DNA of 30,132 nt from Rickettsia typhi (lineage in GTDB: Bacteria > Pseudomonadota > Alphaproteobacteria > Rickettsiales > Rickettsiaceae): positions 1-30,132 of the forward strand of contig CAMCMD010000015.1 of NCBI GenBank assembly GCA_945875975.1, written 5' to 3'. Below, one piece after another: positions 1 to 8,318 of this stretch (its first letter is position 1; each line of letters begins with the position of its first letter). The notes under the pieces were generated by a model that was not told the origin of the DNA, did not search any database, and saw nothing but the letters and a program-made list of their open reading frames with translations. A program made the position numbers and the translations under genes.

Positions 1-1224
1 TATTCTAAAGCTAAAGCTGTTAAAGCCGCGACCGTCGGATTTAATGCCCGTGGTCGAATTGGTAATTTTAGCGCTGATCAAGTTGCGTCCCTTGTGGCAA
101 GTGGCGCATTACTTGCTGCATATAGATTCGATAAATATTTCACTAAACAAACTGAGCAAGAAAAATTTGTAATAAACGACTTTAATATAGTAGTAGCTGA
201 TACTGAGGCTGCGTACCATGCTTTTGAGCCTATGAAAGCGGTCGCGATGGCAGTTTATTTTGCACGAGATCTGGTAAGCGAAGTACCAAATATTTTATAT
301 CCAGAAAGCTATGCCGAACAGATTGTAGAAAAGCTTGAACCGCTGGGAATTGATATAGAAGTTCTAGGAGAACGAGAAATGCGGGATTTAGAAATGGGGG
401 CTCTGCTTGGTGTTGGGCAAGGATCTCACAATGAATCTAAGCTAGTAGTAATGAGGTACAATGGCGGACCATCTGAGCAAAAACCAGTATGTTTTGTTGG
501 TAAAGGGGTAACATTTGATACGGGAGGTATTTCAATAAAACCAGCTCCTGGTATGAGTGATATGAAACACGATATGGGAGGATCAGCTGCCGTGGTTGGA
601 GTCATGAAAGCTCTAGCTTTACGCAGTGCGAAAGTTAATGTCATTGGGATAGTGGGCCTGGTTGAGAATATGCCAGGGGGTGGCGCACAAAGGCCTGGAG
701 ACGTGGTAAAAACTATGTCTGGTCAAACAGCTGAGGTGTTAAACACTGATGCGGAAGGGAGGCTGGTGTTGTGCGATTGTATCACTTATTTACAAGAAAA
801 TTTTGAACCAGACTGTGTAATTGATCTTGCCACATTGACTGGAGCAATTGTTGTTTCCCTAGGATATACTTATGCTGGAATATTTGCCAATGACGATGAA
901 CTTGCGAGAAAACTTACCGAATCCTCTCTCAAAACAAATGAGAAATTATGGAGAATGCCTCTGCATAAAGATTATGACGATATGATAAAATCTTCTGTTG
1001 CAGACGTTGCCAATCTAGGTAGCGAAAAGGGCATTGCTGGAAGTGCAACAGCTGCACATTTTATTGGTCGCTTCATTGAAGATGGTGTCAAATGGGCTCA
1101 CCTTGATATTGCAGGTACCGCGTGGGATAAGGCTGGTAAAAATCCAATCTGTCCAAAAGGAGCAGTTGGTTTTGGCGTGAGGTTACTCAACAAATTTGTC
1201 TTAGATAATTATGAGTCAAAATAA
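1..1224 (+). CDS. pepA: Leucyl aminopeptidase (M17 family), 5' end outside window
   Basis: Cytosolic M17 metallo-aminopeptidase that releases N-terminal residues from peptides, in protein turnover. The frame is open from base 1, so the true start lies upstream; the GTG at 94 is internal. Visible family signatures are VGKGVTFDTGG, the metal and active-site segment KHDMGGSAAV, and the canonical NTDAEGRLVL motif, followed by DLATLTGAI. The C-terminus is complete, with the usual SATAAHFI and WAHLDIAGTAW segments. It overlaps the next gene by 14 bases, so the two are probably translated together. Seen: all catalytic motifs intact. Inferred: functional enzyme. Very sure of the family. Confidence 0.97.
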   Translation, partial: YSKAKAVKAATVGFNARGRIGNFSADQVASLVASGALLAAYRFDKYFTKQTEQEKFVINDFNIVVADTEAAYHAFEPMKAVAMAVYFARDLVSEVPNILYPESYAEQIVEKLEPLGIDIEVLGEREMRDLEMGALLGVGQGSHNESKLVVMRYNGGPSEQKPVCFVGKGVTFDTGGISIKPAPGMSDMKHDMGGSAAVVGVMKALALRSAKVNVIGIVGLVENMPGGGAQRPGDVVKTMSGQTAEVLNTDAEGRLVLCDCITYLQENFEPDCVIDLATLTGAIVVSLGYTYAGIFANDDELARKLTESSLKTNEKLWRMPLHKDYDDMIKSSVADVANLGSEKGIAGSATAAHFIGRFIEDGVKWAHLDIAGTAWDKAGKNPICPKGAVGFGVRLLNKFVLDNYESK

Positions 1225-2023
1225 AAATCCACGTATTTTTGTTGTCGGCAATGAGAAAGGAGGTGCAGGTAAAACAACTTGTTCTATGCACTTAATTATT
1301 GGTTTGCTCGATAAAGGGTATAATGTTGCGAGTATTGATGTAGATTCCAGACAGCATTCTCTTACATCTTATATTAATAATCGAGAGAATTATAATCAGC
1401 AAAACATAGCGTATCCCGTTGATATGCCCTTACATTTCCATCTAAAGGAAGCGGTGAATAATTCTATTGAAGAAAAAGATAAACAAGAAAAGTCGCAATT
1501 TGAGGAAGCTTTTAATGAAGCAAAGACTCATGCGGATTACATTGTAATTGATACACCTGGAAGCCATACAAATTTATCAAGAATAGCACACTCATATGCG
1601 GATACGGTTATTACTCCAATTAACGATAGTTTTGTCGACTTAGACGTAATTGCAAAAATAAGTGGAGATAATTTTGATATATCGAAACCTTCTATATATA
1701 GCCAAATGCTTTGGGAACAAAAAATGGAAAGAGCTTCAAGGGATCACGGTTCTATTGAATGGATTGTAGTACGTAATCGTCTTAGTAATATAGATGCTCA
1801 GAATAAGCGCAATGTTGCATTGGCACTTGAAAAGCTAGCCAAGCGTGTCTCTTTTAGAGTTTTGCCAGGTTTTAGTGAACGTGTTATTTTTAGAGAACTA
1901 TTTCCATTCGGACTAACTTTGCTTGACTTAAAGAAAGCTAATTTCAATAAATCATTCAGTTTATCACATGTGGCTGCGCGTCAGGAATTGCGTGATTTCT
2001 TGGATAGCTTGGGTGTTAAATAA
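1211..2023 (+). CDS. mipZ: MipZ/ParA-family division-site positioning ATPase
   Basis: P-loop ATPase of the ParA/MinD superfamily, 270 residues. The N-terminus carries the deviant Walker A motif EKGGAGKTT (about residues 15-23), followed by SIDVDSRQ and later VIDTPGSHTN (Walker B-like region). The length and the C-terminal half (FRVLPGFSERVIFRELFPFG, LLDL) match MipZ of alphaproteobacteria rather than plasmid ParA. MipZ forms a gradient from the ParB-bound origin and inhibits FtsZ away from midcell. Its ATG lies inside the end of pepA in another frame, with no clear ribosome site, suggesting coupling. No parB is in the window, which is normal for MipZ. Confidence 0.88.
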   Translation: MSQNKNPRIFVVGNEKGGAGKTTCSMHLIIGLLDKGYNVASIDVDSRQHSLTSYINNRENYNQQNIAYPVDMPLHFHLKEAVNNSIEEKDKQEKSQFEEAFNEAKTHADYIVIDTPGSHTNLSRIAHSYADTVITPINDSFVDLDVIAKISGDNFDISKPSIYSQMLWEQKMERASRDHGSIEWIVVRNRLSNIDAQNKRNVALALEKLAKRVSFRVLPGFSERVIFRELFPFGLTLLDLKKANFNKSFSLSHVAARQELRDFLDSLGVK

Positions 2024-2031
2024 AAACCATT

Positions 2032-3333
2032 ATGCTTTTTTATATTCCAATAATAATAACTACAATTTTTGGCATAGGGCTTGCTTTCTCCTTTTATAAA
2101 AATGCACGACTTCAGTTTCAACTTAATTTTCTCCGTCAAATATCTCAAGAAGAGCAAAATAAAAACAACTTGTTGGAGATACAAAGAATTGAATATGTTA
2201 AAAGAATAGAACAATTATTATCTCAATCAAAGTATCAAGAGAGCTTAATTAGCGAATTCAATAAAATAAAAGCTGATTCAAATGATGCAACTAAAGCAGC
2301 TCTTTTTGAATTAGGAAATCAGCTGTCAAAACAACTGATTGAAATTCACAAAAAAGAAAACCAAGAAACTAGAGAAATTTCAGAGAAAACCATTAAAGAA
2401 ACCTCCTCCAGGTTTAATTCTGAGTTCGAAAGAATAGTGAGCATGGTTGGATCTCTTAGTAAAGAAGTTTCTTTATCCAAAGACACTGTAGACATAATAA
2501 AAAATTCCTTACTCTCTCCATCTGGAGCAGGCAACCTTGCCGAAATTACGCTAGAAAATATTTTAAAATCCTCAGGTCTTAGAGTAAGTATAGACTTTAT
2601 GATGCAATATAGCACTAATGATGAGAATCATAGCATTTTTAGACCAGATGCCGTAATTTTCTTGCCCAGTAATAAATTGATGGTCGTGGATGCAAAAGCT
2701 TCAAAGTTCTTAGTAGAGGATCAAGACGATTTAAAAAATCTTGCTAGGACAATGAATAATCATTTAAAGTCATTGTCTGGTAAAGGCTACGCGGATATGG
2801 TTAGGAAAAATATAGAAAATAAAGGCTATTCGCTGACAAATATAGTTACCTTAATGTTTCTGCCATCTGAACATGCAGTAGAAAAATTAATAGAAGCAGA
2901 TAACGACTTTATGAATAAAGCATGGAAGGCAAATATTTTCCCTGTTGGGCCAGCTGGCCTTATGAATATGCTCTCATTTGCAAAGTTCCAAATATCAGAA
3001 CAGCTAATGATGCAAAACCACTTGCAGATAATTGAAGAAGTAAAAAAACTTATGGCCTCTGTGGGCTTGATGGCTGAGCATTCTTCGAAGCTTGGCAACA
3101 GCATTTCTAGTGCAGCTAGTCACTATGATAAATTTGCAGCATCTTTCAATCGTAATTTTCTCTCAAAAGCTCGTAAGCTTAACAAAATGGGTATTGATGG
3201 TGGGCTTAAGAAAGACCAGGAATCTCTTCAACGCATACAAGTATTTTTAACAAAGTCTAAACTGATTGAAGCGGAAACAGAGGTGGAACTCAAAGAACTA
3301 ACCACTGATTTACCTGATAATCAAACGGTATGA
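2032..3333 (+). CDS. rmuC: DNA recombination protein RmuC
   Basis: 433-residue protein with one N-terminal membrane segment (residues 1-20), then a long Glu/Lys/Gln-rich coiled coil (about 25-150) and the RmuC nuclease-like domain: GNLAEITLENILKSSGL, RPDAVIFLP, KLMVVDAKAS and later VTLMFLPSEHAVEKL and ANIFPVGPAGLM. The VDAKA core resembles the PD-(D/E)XK acidic-lysine arrangement. In E. coli RmuC limits inversion at short inverted repeats; the biochemical role is still unclear. It begins 8 bases after mipZ, so pepA-mipZ-rmuC appear to form one transcription unit. No good ribosome site is visible before the ATG. Confidence 0.9.
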   Translation: MLFYIPIIITTIFGIGLAFSFYKNARLQFQLNFLRQISQEEQNKNNLLEIQRIEYVKRIEQLLSQSKYQESLISEFNKIKADSNDATKAALFELGNQLSKQLIEIHKKENQETREISEKTIKETSSRFNSEFERIVSMVGSLSKEVSLSKDTVDIIKNSLLSPSGAGNLAEITLENILKSSGLRVSIDFMMQYSTNDENHSIFRPDAVIFLPSNKLMVVDAKASKFLVEDQDDLKNLARTMNNHLKSLSGKGYADMVRKNIENKGYSLTNIVTLMFLPSEHAVEKLIEADNDFMNKAWKANIFPVGPAGLMNMLSFAKFQISEQLMMQNHLQIIEEVKKLMASVGLMAEHSSKLGNSISSAASHYDKFAASFNRNFLSKARKLNKMGIDGGLKKDQESLQRIQVFLTKSKLIEAETEVELKELTTDLPDNQTV

Positions 3334-3725
3334 AACAAACTGGAATTTCTCTTTTTATCTTTAAAAATTAGATAAAAAATAAAAATGGTTATTGATGTAT
3401 GATTCATTTCTTTGCTATGGCGACTACATAGACATCAATTAGTTTTCTGACAGGTTTTATCAACTTGACCTGGGGGTTCGAAAACTGTTAACAACAGCTA
3501 CAATAACCTTTAAGAATAAATTTTCTCTGGACATTATTACTATCTCCCAGGCTGTGCAATCATCGGGGTTAATGACTAAAAGCCCCTTTTAATAGGCATT
3601 TTTAAACCTTAAAGCAATGTAATCACTCTAATTGTGATTCTAGGTTGATATATTGATGCAGTCAAGGAAGTATTTGTCAGCAAAAATAGCTTCGTAAGCT
3701 TTTCGCCTCTTTAATCGAATATCAA
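3334..3725. other. Non-coding gap between convergent rmuC and ABC exporter
   Basis: No convincing gene in 392 bases. An A/T-only hairpin (TTTTTATCT at 3352-3360 pairing with AGATAAAAA at 3370-3378) follows rmuC and may help end transcription. A weak GCC/GGC hairpin followed by a short T run lies around 3580-3605. The segment CTGTTAACAACAG at 3485-3497 is a small dyad. Reading both strands I see only short open stretches without recognisable protein similarity. Confidence 0.5.
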
Positions 3726-5492
3726 TTAAATTTCTTGTAACTCCCATAGTTTTTTATATAGACTTTTGTGATTACGGAGCAATTTATTATGACTGCCTTC
3801 TTCAATAATTTTGCCCTTATCCATGACTATCACTCTATCCATATGCTTTAAGGTAGAAAGTCTGTGTGCTATAGCAATAACTGTTTTGCCCTGACTTTCA
3901 ATTAGGAAGTTAAGACTATCTTGAATTAATTTTTCTGTATGGCTATCAAGTGAAGAGGTTGCTTCATCAAGAATTAATATCGGTGCATTCTTTAAAATCG
4001 CCCTAGCAATAGAGATACGTTGCCTTTGTCCACCTGAAAGCTTAACACCTCTTTCTCCAACATAAGTTTGATATCTCTCCGGTAAATTCATAATAAATTC
4101 ATGAATATGAGCAGCTTTACTTGCCTCAATAACTTTCTCGTCGGTAGCACTACCCCTACCGTATTTTATATTTTCAAAAAGCGTTCTATGAAATAACATC
4201 GAATCTTGAGGTATAACAGCAATATTTTCTCGAAGTGAATCTTGGGTTACGCTACTGATATCTTGGCCATCAACAAGTATTTCACCACTAGTAGCTTTAA
4301 AATACCTGAGCAACAAATTCACTAAAGATGACTTGCCGGCACCCGAATAACCTATTAAGCCTACTTTCTCTCCCGCTTTAATATGTAAATCAAGGTTTTT
4401 AAAAACCCCATCATCATTATTATACCCGAAACTAACATTATTGAATTCTATCTTCGGATCTTTAATTTTTAAAATCTTTGCATTTGGCTTATCTATACCT
4501 GTTTGAGGGGTGTATAAAAGTGAAATAGAACTTCGAAGGTCACCAATATTTCGGGCAAAATCCTGCATAGACATTGTTATTGCCCAAGTTTCTTCTATTA
4601 TCACTATGGCGATACCAAAAACAAAAGTAAAATCACCAACAGAAATCAAATTGTTTATCCTGAGATGCACCATGTAGAGAAGGAAAAACGTCATCATGAT
4701 AAGAAAGAAGATCCCACTAATGATATTGCCAATTAAACTATATTTATAAACCTTAATTTGTTTTGGTAAGAAATCATTGGATATTTGCTCATCTAGTTTC
4801 TTCAATTCTGCTTTTCTAGCAGAAAAGGATAAGATAGCAATTATGTTAGTGATTTTATCTGAAATCTGTCCAATAAGACGATGTCTACTTTCTGTTTCCT
4901 CAAATGAAAGATGATTTAATTTACCCGAATATTTGTACATAATCGGGAAATATAAGATGCTCCAGGCAATAATGAATAAAGTAAGATTAACATGAACTAT
5001 AGAGAGGATACAAAAACTAATAATAATTTTTAATATTCTTTGCGATATGCCATGGTGCATTTCAGCCCAAAAATGATCATAACCATCTAAAATACCTTTA
5101 ATCTTACTACTTATTGCTCCTGTAAAATTATCTTGAAAAAAACTATAAGAATGATGCTGTACATAATCGTATGATTTTAATAATAAGGATCGTCTGACAT
5201 TGGGTTCAGCCTTAAGTTCCACCACATCAGATATTCTCCATGACGCTTCCATAATTAACTGAGACAAAAGCAACAGAGAAATCGGAAAAATAAGATCACC
5301 ATGGCTTATGGTGCTGTCAGTTGACATTATGTCAACAAATAATTTAATAGAATAATGATAAGCAAAAGGATAAATAGCTCCAATAATAGGCGCAATTAAC
5401 ATCACCATATAAAGCAATTTATAGGGTTTTATATGTTGCCATAAAAATAAGATAATAGATCTATTTGGCTGCATACTGGTATTTTTAGGCAT
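3726..5492 (-). CDS. ABC exporter with fused membrane and ATPase domains (MsbA/MdlB-like)
   Basis: 588-residue half-transporter, probably exporting lipid, peptide or drug-like substrates as a homodimer in the inner membrane. The first 320 residues hold about six hydrophobic segments (ABC transmembrane type 1). The ATPase domain follows: Walker A GYSGAGKSS, Q-loop IPQDSMLF, signature LSGGQRQR, Walker B ILILDEATSSLD and the switch histidine in IAHRLST. All nucleotide-binding residues look intact. The ATG is preceded by AGGA (reverse strand), a fair ribosome site. Rickettsiales carry several such exporters; the substrate cannot be told from sequence. It ends convergently with rmuC. Confidence 0.93.
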   Translation of the reverse strand: MPKNTSMQPNRSIILFLWQHIKPYKLLYMVMLIAPIIGAIYPFAYHYSIKLFVDIMSTDSTISHGDLIFPISLLLLSQLIMEASWRISDVVELKAEPNVRRSLLLKSYDYVQHHSYSFFQDNFTGAISSKIKGILDGYDHFWAEMHHGISQRILKIIISFCILSIVHVNLTLFIIAWSILYFPIMYKYSGKLNHLSFEETESRHRLIGQISDKITNIIAILSFSARKAELKKLDEQISNDFLPKQIKVYKYSLIGNIISGIFFLIMMTFFLLYMVHLRINNLISVGDFTFVFGIAIVIIEETWAITMSMQDFARNIGDLRSSISLLYTPQTGIDKPNAKILKIKDPKIEFNNVSFGYNNDDGVFKNLDLHIKAGEKVGLIGYSGAGKSSLVNLLLRYFKATSGEILVDGQDISSVTQDSLRENIAVIPQDSMLFHRTLFENIKYGRGSATDEKVIEASKAAHIHEFIMNLPERYQTYVGERGVKLSGGQRQRISIARAILKNAPILILDEATSSLDSHTEKLIQDSLNFLIESQGKTVIAIAHRLSTLKHMDRVIVMDKGKIIEEGSHNKLLRNHKSLYKKLWELQEI

Positions 5493-5531
5493 TATTTAAT
5501 TCCTAGTTCTTTAAAATTATTAATCTTTTAA

Positions 5532-5560
5532 AGATTAGCGCTATAGGTTTATTTTGGCAA
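5532..5560 (-). promoter_or_regulatory. Candidate promoter for the ABC exporter
   Basis: On the minus strand TTGCCA (5555-5560) is separated by 17 bases from TAATCT (5532-5537). The perfect dyad AATCTTTTAAAGATT (5522-5536) overlaps the -10 and could be an operator. The -35 matches well but the -10 is weak. Confidence 0.35.
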
Positions 5561-5770
5561 CGAATTTATTGATACTAAATTCACCAAGTTGCTTTGCTTT
5601 ATATTTTTCACCTTATAGAAAATTTGGTTGAAGTAGCACACCAGGAGCGGAGAGTAAAGCTTATGAATACTAAATTAAGCGCCCCAGGAGAAGCAAATTA
5701 AGTTAAATCAATTTACAAATATGTTGATAACTTTGCTTTAGCTTATAATGCTGCTGATGTCCTAAGTAAT

Positions 5771-6973
5771 TTAGTTAACACGATTTTCGGATGCCGGTAA
5801 AAAGAAATTTCCTTGCATTCCGTCAATTTTTATATCTATCAAGAACTTAGCAATTTCTCCATTTTCTACAAACTCAGCTACAGTCTTAATACCTAGATCG
5901 CTTGCTAAGCTGATGAGGGCTTCTACAAAAAATCTATTATGATCATTGTTTAAAATATCTCGTATGTAACTACCATCAATTTTAATAATATCAATAGGCA
6001 AGTTGAGAAGCTGTTTAAAAGAAGTAAAGCCTGAGCCAAAATCATCTAGTGCAAATCGGCAGCCATAAGTATGTAGTGTATCAATAAACTTCTTGGTAGT
6101 AGTAAAATCTTGGTTAAGGGAAGTCTCTGTGATCTCAATTATGAGCCTATCAGCTACCTCATACTTCTTGAATAAGCTTTCAATCCTCTTTAATAATCTT
6201 TTGTTCAGTACTCCTATGTTAGAAATATTCACTGATAATTTAATTTCTGCGTCCTCGTCAAGTTCTTTGATTGCCATTTCAACTACAGTAAAATCAACAA
6301 TACTGATTAATCCCTTTGATTCAGCCGCCTCTATCATTGGACCTACAGAAACAAAACCCTCATCTTTGTCTTGTACACGAAGCAAACATTCGTAATATTC
6401 AATATTACCAGACTTACGATCGATAATTGGCTGATACATAAACTTTGCTTTCTTCTTTAATAAAGACGTTCTTAGCAAATTTAAGTTAGTATTACTCGCT
6501 CTTAACGTCTCAACATCAACTGGATGATCATCATAGCTGTGATAATAAGTACGATCTTGGGAAATTGACATGTTATAAAGTAATAGCGACAGAAGTTTGC
6601 CAGCATCTTTTTGTTTGTCATCGAATTTTATGCTACCTACTCCGCATTTTAGGTAGCTTTCTGGAACCTGCGAATCCACATAAAGCTGAACCTGTTTATA
6701 AATAGAGTAAGCAAGACGTTCAGCAATTTTGGTGTCATCTGGTAGGACTATGTATAGTCTAGTTGGGTCATATGTTCTTAAAATAACGTGGTTGCTAGCT
6801 TTTTCACATGCTTTTTCTACCATTAAATAAAATTTGTCGATAATAGTTGTGGTATCTTCCATTAGAATGTTGAGTTCATCCTTATTCAAGAGCTTTACAA
6901 TTAGTAAAACGCCACTCTTAACTCGGTTAATCTCTTCCTGCAAGTTTTCCATCATTCTTGCTTTATTAGACAT
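5771..6973 (-). CDS. EAL-domain cyclic-di-GMP phosphodiesterase with degenerate GGDEF
   Basis: 400-residue cytoplasmic protein with no membrane segment. Residues 15-160 resemble a GGDEF fold, but the signature loop is replaced by a YDPTRLYIVLP segment, so cyclase activity is not expected. The C-terminal 230 residues form an EAL domain: YYECLLRV (EAL as ECL), SVNIS, IIEITE, ALDDFGSG, IIKIDG and AEFVEN. The Glu, Asn, Glu, Asp-Asp, Lys and Glu positions used for metal and substrate are all present, so hydrolysis of c-di-GMP is plausible. It could instead work as a c-di-GMP sensor. It diverges from a bolA-like gene, with 84 bases between the two start codons. Confidence 0.88.
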   Translation of the reverse strand: MSNKARMMENLQEEINRVKSGVLLIVKLLNKDELNILMEDTTTIIDKFYLMVEKACEKASNHVILRTYDPTRLYIVLPDDTKIAERLAYSIYKQVQLYVDSQVPESYLKCGVGSIKFDDKQKDAGKLLSLLLYNMSISQDRTYYHSYDDHPVDVETLRASNTNLNLLRTSLLKKKAKFMYQPIIDRKSGNIEYYECLLRVQDKDEGFVSVGPMIEAAESKGLISIVDFTVVEMAIKELDEDAEIKLSVNISNIGVLNKRLLKRIESLFKKYEVADRLIIEITETSLNQDFTTTKKFIDTLHTYGCRFALDDFGSGFTSFKQLLNLPIDIIKIDGSYIRDILNNDHNRFFVEALISLASDLGIKTVAEFVENGEIAKFLIDIKIDGMQGNFFLPASENRVN

Positions 6974-7057
6974 AATACCTTATGCTTTTGTTAGTTGAAG
7001 AGTAATGCTCAACAATGATAGCAAAACAAACTATATTTTTAAACACTAAAGCATATA

Positions 7058-7321
7058 ATGAATAGAAAACAAAGCATTGAACACAAGCTTCGTGCTTTAA
7101 ATCCACATTTTCTTGAAGTAGACGATGTAAGTGCTCATCATATTGGTCATTCTGGTAATCCAAACGGCGAGGGTCAAACACATTTTGAAATTAAAATTTC
7201 TTCCCATGCTCTGAATAGCTATACAAAAATTGAGCAACATCGCGTCATTAATAACCTTCTAAAAGAAGAATTTGTTAATGGATTACATGCACTTTCTATT
7301 ACAATAGTCCAAAATAAGTGA
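7058..7321 (+). CDS. bolA: BolA-family protein
   Basis: 87 residues. The BolA fold is recognisable: a start helix RKQSIEHKLRALNPHFLEV, the HFEIKISS strand, and the HRVINNLL ... LHALSI block with the conserved FxGxSxxxRHR-type region degenerated to YTKIEQHRVI. BolA proteins pair with monothiol glutaredoxins to handle 2Fe-2S clusters or act in stress responses. No glutaredoxin gene is beside it here. It starts a short + strand run (bolA-like, ubiK-like, phasin). The ribosome site is weak. Confidence 0.85.
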   Translation: MNRKQSIEHKLRALNPHFLEVDDVSAHHIGHSGNPNGEGQTHFEIKISSHALNSYTKIEQHRVINNLLKEEFVNGLHALSITIVQNK

Positions 7322-7334
7322 ATTAGGTTAGTAT

Positions 7335-7547
7335 ATGACTCAACAAACTATAGTAAATATACTGGCAGGTGCTAGTAAAATAGCAAGAGAATCTAGGGAA
7401 GTTATTAGATCATCAAGTGCTAAGTATATCGAAGAAAATGTTATCAAAGGAAAATATGTCTCACGAGAAGAGTATGAGCAGCTAAAAAAACTAGTTGTAA
7501 AGCTTGAAAAAGATATTCTTAGCCTTACATCCTCTACAAAAAAATAA
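7335..7547 (+). CDS. UbiK-like (BMFP family) accessory factor
   Basis: 70-residue protein, mostly helical. The pattern VSREEYEQLKKLVVKLEKDI near the C-terminus matches the VTREEFE-xxK-coiled-coil pattern of the BMFP/UbiK family, trimeric membrane-associated coiled coils that support aerobic ubiquinone synthesis in some bacteria. The N-terminal amphipathic part (NILAGASKIARESREVIR) also fits. The family is short and low in information, so the call is moderate. It lies 13 bases after the bolA-like stop and is likely co-transcribed; AGGT precedes the ATG at about 9 bases. Confidence 0.65.
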   Translation: MTQQTIVNILAGASKIARESREVIRSSSAKYIEENVIKGKYVSREEYEQLKKLVVKLEKDILSLTSSTKK

Positions 7548-7557
7548 GTATTATACA

Positions 7558-7582
7558 AAGCTAATTTGTGACCAATTAGCTT
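7558..7582 (+). terminator. Hairpin after the ubiK-like gene
   Basis: Perfect 9-bp stem AAGCTAATT / AATTAGCTT around the loop TGTGACC, 10 bases after the stop codon. There is no T run, so it may be a stability or processing hairpin rather than an intrinsic terminator. Confidence 0.4.
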
Positions 7583-7601
7583 CAACCAGGAAATTATTTT
7601 T

Positions 7602-7629
7602 TTGTAACTTTAGAAATTCATGGTACAAT
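7602..7629 (+). promoter_or_regulatory. Candidate promoter for the phasin gene
   Basis: TTGTAA (7602-7607), 16-base spacer, TACAAT (7624-7629; five of six to consensus). It would give a leader of roughly 75 bases before the phasin ATG. Confidence 0.45.
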
Positions 7630-7711
7630 CAACAAGTTGGTGCATATTTAGTCTGTAAATATAAAAATCTAAATCAAAACTACTTAAATTCACTATAACA
7701 GAGGTTAAGCT

Positions 7712-8149
7712 ATGAGTAATAATAATCCGTTTGAGTTTTTTCAGTCACTTATGAACCAAGAAGCTTTTACAAAGTCAATGCAAGGAACACCTAATATAGA
7801 TATGTCTTCATTTTCTGCTTCAATGAAAAATACAGCTGAAACTCTATCTTCGACTAATCAACTGGTATCAGAAAATATGCAATCGATCTTCAAAAGAGGA
7901 TCTGAGGCTCTTCAGAAAAATACAACTGAAATGTATAATACGATGAAGGATGCGGTTTCTGCAGGCGACATCACTCAAATTAGTGCTTGCCAGCAAAAAT
8001 ATTTACAATCAACCTTGGATACTAATTTCAATAATGCAAAAGAAGTTATTGATATGTCGACAAAGTCATTGCTTGAGGCACTGAATGTTATGCAAACTGG
8101 TATTAAAGAAAATGCTGATAAAGCTTTTGTGAAGCCAAAAAATAAATAA
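7712..8149 (+). CDS. Phasin-family protein
   Basis: 145 residues, nearly all amphipathic helix with Gln, Asn, Ser and Met, matching the phasin_2 family: NPFEFFQSLMNQEAF, SVSAGDIT-like segment DAVSAGDITQISACQQKYL, then NNAKEVIDMSTKSLLEAL. Phasins coat polyhydroxyalkanoate granules, but Rickettsiales often keep phasin-like proteins for unknown purposes; no PHA synthase gene is in the window. GAGGT sits 8 bases before the ATG, a strong ribosome site. After the stop the same frame continues 20 more sense codons (8150-8209), suggesting a lost tail. Transcription ends at the hairpin at 8281-8317. Confidence 0.8.
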   Translation: MSNNNPFEFFQSLMNQEAFTKSMQGTPNIDMSSFSASMKNTAETLSSTNQLVSENMQSIFKRGSEALQKNTTEMYNTMKDAVSAGDITQISACQQKYLQSTLDTNFNNAKEVIDMSTKSLLEALNVMQTGIKENADKAFVKPKNK

Positions 8150-8280
8150 ATCGTAGCTGATGTGGATGTTGCTGCTTCTGAAGAACATAATGAACCAGGT
8201 GAATCTAGTTAAAAATAAATAGCTTGCATTCTAAACAATAGCCGCTCTACGTTTTTGTTGACGCTTTCAGATCTCCGCGG

Positions 8281-8317
8281 AAAAGCTCTTGACAAACCAG
8301 GTCAAGAGCTTTTTTTT
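8281..8317. terminator. Strong bidirectional intrinsic terminator
   Basis: A perfect 13-bp stem, AAAAGCTCTTGAC (8281-8293) with GTCAAGAGCTTTT (8301-8313), around a 7-base loop AAACCAG, followed by more T. The opening A run gives a T run on the other strand, so it can end both the phasin transcript (+) and, after read-through of its stop at 8319, the binding-protein transcript (-). Confidence 0.93.
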
Positions 8318-8318
8318 A

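Noticed and set aside
3470..3500. Possible tRNA T-arm (GGGGGTTCGAAAACTG)
   Set aside because: The TTCGA loop is present but the flanking stem does not pair (G opposite A), and no anticodon or acceptor arm can be built around it.
7504..7698. 64-codon + strand frame overlapping the ubiK-like gene end
   Set aside because: Starts inside another gene in a different frame, spans a hairpin and a promoter, and has no recognisable features.
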